Source of the DNA: Cheilinus undulatus
Lineage: Eukaryota > Chordata > Actinopteri > Labriformes > Labridae
DNA length: 64,000 nucleotides
Assembly (NCBI RefSeq): GCF_018320785.1
Contig: NC_054875.1
Location: forward strand, 29,765,157-29,829,156
Reading direction: 5' to 3'
Every line of letters begins with the position of its first letter. Positions within the stretch are counted from its first letter, which is position 1. The position numbers and the translations under genes are program-made. Under the pieces are notes generated by a model. The model was not told the DNA's origin and did no database searches. It saw only the letters and a program-made list of their open reading frames with translations. This document shows, piece by piece, positions 57,978 to 64,000 of the stretch.

Positions 57978-60900
57978 TCAAGCTACAGCAGATATGGGGT
58001 GACTGAGGCCTCTGAAGTACGACTTCTCCCTCTCGCTCATCAACTCAAAGTGAAGAGGCTGCTGGCAGAAGTTGCACTCTGCTGAGGAGTGTGATCTCAG
58101 CTCCAAACCAACCTCCTTCCACGTCTTCACTAGCCGGTCTGTGGAGACAGAAGCAGAAAAAAACAGATGAGGATAGAACCGCCTATGAAAAAATAACTGA
58201 TGTCAGATGAACCCAAAACAACAGAAAATCAAGTAGTTCTCTCAAAAATGCTCATTTCCTATTGAACATGTCTGTACCTCTTAACAACTATAAAACACAG
58301 AAATGAACTTATAAAAATTGATCAAGTGGGCATACCGACAAAGTAGTTCATCATTTGGGGTGTATGAAGTGGTGTGGGGGCGATGCGAAGTAGCTCTTCT
58401 CCTTTTGCCACAGTTGGATAGTTGATTGCCTGGACATAGATGTTGTAACGAGCCATCATGATGTCACAGATCTCTGTATTTTTCTCTGCATCTGACACCT
58501 GCCGACAGATTCATAAATAATAAGATTTAAGAAGTTTTGAAGTGTCTTTGATGTAGGTGAACTACAACAGACAAAAGGCAATTTGATAGCAACACTGAAA
58601 TTATTGTCCTGTGGCTGTAGACTTTCTTTATACATGGACTTCTCAGTAAATTAGATTTCTTATTGTCTGACCTGTACAGGAATGATGTGGCTCGGGCAGG
58701 GGACAACAGGAAGTCCAGAGTCCATTAGCATTTGTCTGAGCAGCTTAACGCTCCTCTGATGTTTCCTCCTGAGCACTCCACCCTCCTCACTCTTTAGGAC
58801 TTTGATAGACTCCCTCGCCCCTGCCAGCAGCATCGGGGGCAGAGAGGTGGTAAAGATGAAGCCTGCAGCGTAGGAGCGCACCGTGTCCACAAGGGCGCTA
58901 GTGCTGGCGATGTAGCCACCCACACAGCCAAATGCTTTGCCTGGAGAGGAAGCAACACAAATAAGAGGGGCACATTACTTTTTTTCTCTCTTTTATTCAT
59001 TCCTTGGCATTGTCTTTTAATCGCTCACACCTTGAATCTTTGGTCCTCTCAGTCTCAACTTATGTAGCTGGGTTCCTGTGTTGCCTGGGTTCCTATGCTT
59101 TTATGGTACCTATAATGTCATGTGGTGTCTGCGCTCTAATGATGTCTATGATGTCTTGGTTTGCTTGGGATCTCATGACATCTGGGTTTTTCATGTCTTA
59201 TGAAGTTGTTGATTTATTATCTCGGTCAGGCTTTTGTTCAGTCTCTTGAACTGCTTGGGTTCTGTTGTTATTGGCTGTCATTTGTTCTGTTGTCTCTGTA
59301 TTCTGTTTGGTTCTGTTGCTTTGTTTTTTTCTGCACATGTCAAAGCTCTTTGTAAACCTTTGTTTTTAAAAGTACTATGCAAATCAAATGCACATTATCA
59401 CATATGTGCAGTGAGTAATGAGGATGTAATAAGAGTTTTCTCCTTCATGAGGTTTTAACTTACCAAGGGTACCAGAGATGATGTCCATCTTGTGCATGAC
59501 TCTGTCTCTGTCCCCAATCCCTCCTCCTCTGGACCCATACAGGCCCACAGCATGAACCTCGTCCACAAAGGTTATGGCCCCAAACTTGTGAGCAATGTCA
59601 CACATCTCTTCTAGGGGACACACTGCACCTGAAGAGAGCATGGCTTTCATTAGATGATTACTATTTAAACCACTATTTTATTGTACAAGGACATGATTGG
59701 TAAAGGACTAAAAATGAGGAAAAAACCCTACTAACATGGAGGCAAGGCACAGATGAACAAGAGTAGAAAAGCATGTTAATGCACGGATACTATAGATACA
59801 GTAAAACCTGGTGGTCACTGTCATTAAATATTAAAACTTTTGCAGTCTAATGATTGGTACCATCAGGTTAAAAAGGGAGACGTATAGGCATCTTCACTTT
59901 TCAAATTTTTGGCACCAAATATCTATTTCTTACACTTTTCAATCAGTTTTTGCAAAACAACCTGCCTGTGCCTTTCCTGCACTGGTTTAATCATCATGAT
60001 CTCGTCTTGTGTCCTTGTGTCTTTTTCAAAATTCCTCTAGTGTTCTTGCATCTTTCTACATAATAATGAATGCATTTATTAAAATACTTTCATAAACAGC
60101 ATTGTTTTATCCCTGCAAAATGTCTGAAGCTGTAGCCTTTTCCCCTGCATGTTTTCTAAAGAATACAGTGAATAAAATTATTCTTTAAAATTTGTAAACA
60201 CACACCACGGATTAATCGATAACTCTGAGAACACAAGTAACAGTTATTACATTTATTTACAATTTTGAAAATGATTAACCTTTATTAAGAAAAATCCTCT
60301 TGTTTAAATGCTGGTTCTACAGTCTTAGAATGCCCTTTTAAAAGAAGGAATGTGCACTTACCATCCATGGAGTGGACTGTCTCAAAAGCAACAATCTTTG
60401 GAGTGGAGGGGTCAGATTTCTCAAGCAGTTCTCGTAAGTGGTTCACATCATTGTGACGAAAGATAAATTTCTTGACCCCGCTGTTTCTTATACCCTGAAT
60501 CATTGAGGCATGGTTTCCAGCATCGGAGTAGATTTCACAACCTGGAGGAGGAAACACAGGGAGAGGGAAATCCTTATGTTCAGTTCTCTTTAATCAAAGT
60601 AGAGGTACAGATTGTTTAGGTTATGTGTGACAATACTTCAAGGCTTAAAAGAATTTACCTGGTAGCATTTTTGCCAATGTAAACAATGTGGAGTCATTTG
60701 CTACAAAGCAGGAAGTAAAGAGCAGTGCAGCATCTTTTCCATGTAGGTCAGCCAGCTCATGTTCGAGCTCCACATGGAATTTGCTTGTCCCTGAAATGTT
60801 TCGTGTCCCTCCTGCACCAGCACCGTGTTTTCGCAGAGTGTCCCTTTCAGAGAAAAAAGGTTTTACCTTGACTGTCACATCCTTCTTCCTTTTTTGCAGT

Positions 60901-62061
60901 TTTACTATACTGTTACTATTTATACTATACTAATATTTACAGCACAAATCCATCTGATATTCCCTCAGTGTTTATACTTACATGATAGCCTGCGTGACTT
61001 TAGGGTGACGGCTCATGCCCAGATAGTCGTTACTGCACCACACAGACACATCTCTCTTCACGTGAAGAGACTCTGAGTAGTCGTCTGCCATGGGGAACGA
61101 CAGAGCGCGCCGGTTCACTGTCTTAAAAACTCTGTACGTGTGATCTGTCTTCTTGCTCTCAATCTTCTTTTCAAAAAACTTGTCATACTTGAAGGTTACA
61201 GCTGATGGAGGAAAGTGGAGGTCAGTTTAGAGAGCATATTTTTTACAATATATGAGAACAAATAATGAGGAAGAAGACTGACATTCTTACCCTTAGGCAG
61301 ATTATCTTTTAGCAGGTGAGACACTTCACTGGATTTGGGTTTACAATAATCTTTTGGAGCTCTTATGTTGGCCTTGTCTGCCTCAATAAGATCCACAACT
61401 GAAATTTCCACATCTGTTTTCCCTGTTTGAAAGAAAAACACACTCATCTATGTATACTATAACAATGCCAAACATTCAAAAGCTGCACACTTAAATGTCA
61501 CTAGTCCTGACAATGACCTTTAACAGTTTACATAAATGCTTGGATATCCGGTTACAGGTGCGTCTGTGCAAATGTTACCTGTGCAGATAGAATGCACTCC
61601 TTGGACGTCCTCTTGCAGCTCCGTGCTGACCTCCTTTACTACCCTGTTATTGTTCTGCACCATTTCTGCAGCCAGGAAAGGACATTTTGAGCCTGCAGGC
61701 CAGCAAGCAGGAGGGGGAACATGACCTGAGGGCAGCTTGACTCCACACTTCTGATCTGAAAGAACAAATTTTTGACTTTAGTTAGAAGAATAATCACTGC
61801 ACACAATTAAATCACAACTGCTTGCGCTGATCTTAGATTTGATTATTTGGGGTATAATGTAATGAACCAACCATCATTTGTTGGAGTGCCTTTGGATGCA
61901 GAAGCTGAAGAGGACAGAGCTCTGGCCAGAGGTCTGGTGGCCAGATCCATCATCACCGGGCATTTTTGGGCATAGCTCACCAGCGACGACTTCCCAGCCA
62001 GCTGCAGGCACACACTGGGCACAGCAGTAAGGAAAGGGCACCGGCGAATCACTGTGTCCAT
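57978..62061 (-). CDS. alas1: 5-aminolevulinate synthase 1, mitochondrial
   Basis: Condenses glycine with succinyl-CoA to 5-aminolevulinate, the rate-limiting first step of haem synthesis, in the mitochondrial matrix, using pyridoxal phosphate. Coding exons (minus): 62061-61872, 61755-61579, 61422-61291, 61201-60982, 60843-60659, 60541-60362, 59628-59464, 58940-58672, 58498-58336 and 58138-57978, totalling 1842 nt (613 aa). All phases close. The presequence starts [11 protein letters not shown]. Three Cys-Pro haem regulatory motifs are at Cys8, Cys34 (AQKCPVM) and Cys88 (SKCPFL). Core motifs are [13 protein letters not shown], the glycine loop [13 protein letters not shown] (247-259), [12 protein letters not shown] (Asp384, His387) and SGTLGKAFG with the Schiff-base Lys418. 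The end is [20 protein letters not shown]. Three motifs and exon layout fit ALAS1 rather than erythroid ALAS2. Confidence 0.97.
58941..59463 (-). other. alas1: alas1 intron between coding exons 7 and 8
   Basis: It holds a degenerate tct/gtt-rich stretch and, at about 59325-59390, a repeat tail (gcacatgtcaaagctctttg ... aaaagtactatgcaaatcaa) of the L2/SINE type seen at 4.8 kb. No extra exon. Confidence 0.6.
61866..61871 (-). other. alas1: Non-consensus alas1 splice donor
   Basis: The donor after the first coding exon reads GATG|GTTGGT on the minus strand instead of GTRAGT. Phase with the next exon (AT CAG AAG) requires this position, since the next GT (GTTCAT, 4 nt on) would break the frame. 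Confidence 0.7.
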
Positions 62062-62077
62062 ATGAGATGCTCTCAAC

Positions 62078-62968
62078 CTGGATACAAAAGAGAAAAAGAG
62101 AGTGTTGAGCTGGTTTTCATGCAAATTCTCATGAGAAACTAGGTTAGGTTATTTTCACCTGACAAAATCCCAGTCCACCTTGATGTTATTCACACAAAAT
62201 GCTCTGCGAAACATAACTGCAGTACTGATGTAAACCCACTGAGGCCACAAAGGATGTTATGGCTAAAGCTCAAGGGAGTACTTTCAATCACCCTGCTCTG
62301 AAGTCAGCTGTCCTTGACAAGTGGGAAAGGGAAGGCCATTCAAGAACCTGTCCAGCAACCTCAAGTGTCCAGACAGAGGAGAAAAGGAGTCATCTGGCTG
62401 TGATTCAAGTATAACATTTAGACAAATCTGTAACAGACCATGCTCCCCAAAGCCCACTTATTACAAAACAGGGGGTGGGTCCCCTTTGAATGTTATATGA
62501 CACTCAACAGTCACATAATTGTGTGTAAAATCATGCTTGAATTGTACCTATGATTATCAAATACTACACCTCCATATTTAATCACACGATACACAGTTTT
62601 ACTTAATTAACCTACACGTGTAACAGTATTTCATTAATTAACTTAAGACAAGACATATTTCAATATAAAAGCGTCAGACAGCTTTTGAAAACTAAAACCA
62701 TTATCAGTTCAACTCAACAGCTAGGTAGAGAGAGAGTTATATTTGTACCCGCAGCATTTAGAGAATTTGGCAAAATACACTGACAGAAATAGTTATTATA
62801 ATCAGTTTTAATCAATACAGAGCACTTGGCTTCTGGTCAGCTCAAGGCAAAGATAATTTCTCGTCATCCAAAAACAGCTGGACATGACATCGGACCACGA
62901 GACACGTAAACTCGCCCGCTTATAAACCATCATGTCAGTTTAAATTTCACAAACCTGCTTTAACTCAC
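62078..62968 (-). other. alas1: alas1 5' UTR intron
   Basis: The acceptor cttttgtatccag lies 16 nt upstream of the ATG. The likely donor is gtgagt at 62968-62963. Nothing else was recognised within it. Confidence 0.65.
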
Positions 62969-63060
62969 CTGATACAGCCTGTATAATGAAACGGGTCTCT
63001 GTCTCGTGCACCTCGGTGGTTATCTGGAGACAATACGGTACGTTACGAAAACTTCGCCCT
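62969..63060 (-). other. alas1: Probable alas1 non-coding first exon
   Basis: On the minus strand this stretch ends ggctgtatcag|gtgagt, a strong donor, and is followed by the coding exon acceptor at 62078. It lies in a CpG-richer patch. ALAS1 genes normally begin with a non-coding exon. The 5' limit is a guess. Confidence 0.5.
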
Positions 63061-63080
63061 GAGAAATTACGACACCGCGA

Positions 63081-63087
63081 TGACGTA
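63081..63087 (-). promoter_or_regulatory. alas1: CRE-like site upstream of alas1
   Basis: TGACGTA on the plus strand (TACGTCA on the minus) matches seven of eight bases of the cAMP response element. It lies just upstream of the likely first exon. CREB/CRE control of ALAS1 is established in mammals. Confidence 0.4.
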
Positions 63088-63089
63088 CA

Positions 63090-64000
63090 TGTGATATGTT
63101 GCACAAGCATGGAGATACGCCCACCGAGGGTAACGTAATCCTGACAAAGATCGTTTATTCGACACAAGAAGTCTACAAGGCCGTCCTCCACGAAGATGTT
63201 TTTTCAAACTTGTTATCAAACCATGTTTTAACGTAAATTTGAACAAATTGAATACCAGCGTTGCTTTTCTCACCCATGACACAATTACTTAATTATCTAA
63301 CACTGAAATGTGGCAATTGTTTAAAATTGTAATAAAGTTATCGTACTTCATTACGATTTTGACTGTGTACGGGGTTTTTTAATCAAAACTTTCATATATT
63401 TACTTCTCAATTTCCCAGTAAGTAGTCTACACTATTCTTTCAAGACTCTTTCGAGAACTTAATTTACATTAAGTACCAAAAGATCCCCCAAGTACAAGAC
63501 ACAAAGCCTAGCTTTACCTTTGTCAACCACTACAACAGTTATGTTCACACCATCAATAACATCAACTCATGAATATGATGGAAGGAAACCAAGGGTCCAA
63601 TTCAGTGCTTTTTCATAAGTACGACTACAAAAGACCAAGAAAAGCATTTAAAGTTTAAGCTTAAGATAAAATAAAAGTAGACATCTTCTCAAAGCGTGGC
63701 CCTGAAACTGAGAGTCCAGCTTTAAACATGCATATTTCACCTTAATGGTCGAAATTGGCTCTCTTTATCACCACATTTGGCCTCCATCACATTTGTTTTT
63801 ACATTTTTTCTCTATAGTCAAGAAGGATAATTATTTGGGTTAAAAGATAGTTTAAACCATTACTTTTTATCCCCATTGTCAACTCCATCAGATATTTGTT
63901 AATAATTTTACAAAATAAATTGTACTCAGCTAATTTCATTTTGCTTGTTTTATTAAAATAGGAGCTGATCTCATTCTATGCTACAATAACAATTTTACAA
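63090..64000. other. alas1 upstream flank, nothing recognised beyond the promoter
   Basis: The GC content falls after about 63.2 kb and the rest is AT-rich with no exon, repeat boundary or long open frame. Confidence 0.45.

Noticed and set aside
58794-59000. Extra minus-strand frame overlapping the alas1 exon
   Set aside because: Shifted frame over the exon encoding [10 protein letters not shown]; no homology of its own.
1-64000. CRISPR arrays, operons, phage or bacterial systems
   Set aside because: No regularly spaced direct repeats of that kind; introns, SINEs and muscle genes show a vertebrate nuclear genome.

Overview
This is a vertebrate, almost certainly teleost fish, nuclear window. 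Coding sequence is a small fraction and is split by GT-AG introns. The AT-rich non-coding DNA is full of fish-type repeats: Tc1/mariner relics, hAT-like pieces, a tRNA-derived SINE with an L2-type tail, decayed non-LTR retrotransposons, MITEs and microsatellites. Three genes could be rebuilt exon by exon, and in each the reading phase closes across every junction.

Layout. 1-14.4 kb: repeat-rich flank with an L2-like ORF2 tail, three copies of one Tc1-like family, a clean 515-bp TA-flanked MITE, and the upstream region of the first gene. 14.43-27.4 kb (+): tnnc1, slow/cardiac troponin C, six coding exons, 161 aa, with a TATA-type promoter. Its second intron is swollen by a degenerate ~23-bp minisatellite that is split by an hAT-like insertion. 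27.4-43.5 kb: no recognised gene. This part holds a piece homologous to the end of tnnc1 intron 2 followed by a short exon-3-like trace, an inverted copy of a repeat also present in tnnc1 intron 5, a decayed non-LTR element, and 'agggctgtca' elements. 43.8-49.8 kb (-): dusp7, a MAPK phosphatase, three coding exons, 369 aa. 49.9-57.9 kb: repeat-rich intergenic DNA with a SINE, a LINE fragment and a dead 1.2-kb Tc1 element. 57.98-63.1 kb (-): alas1, housekeeping 5-aminolevulinate synthase, ten coding exons plus a probable non-coding first exon, 613 aa.

The genes do not form an operon. They are neighbours with unrelated jobs: Ca2+ sensing in the cardiac/slow-muscle thin filament (tnnc1), ERK dephosphorylation (dusp7) and the first step of haem synthesis in mitochondria (alas1). 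All three human orthologues lie in 3p21, so the window preserves ancestral linkage, though poc1a, which lies between DUSP7 and ALAS1 in human, is not seen here. I found no wholly new gene system. The most interesting items are the tnnc1-derived remnant downstream of tnnc1, the minisatellite with its nested hAT and palindrome, a small TIR element carrying what looks like the first exon of a helicase-like gene, and a trout-like low-temperature residue pattern in troponin C.
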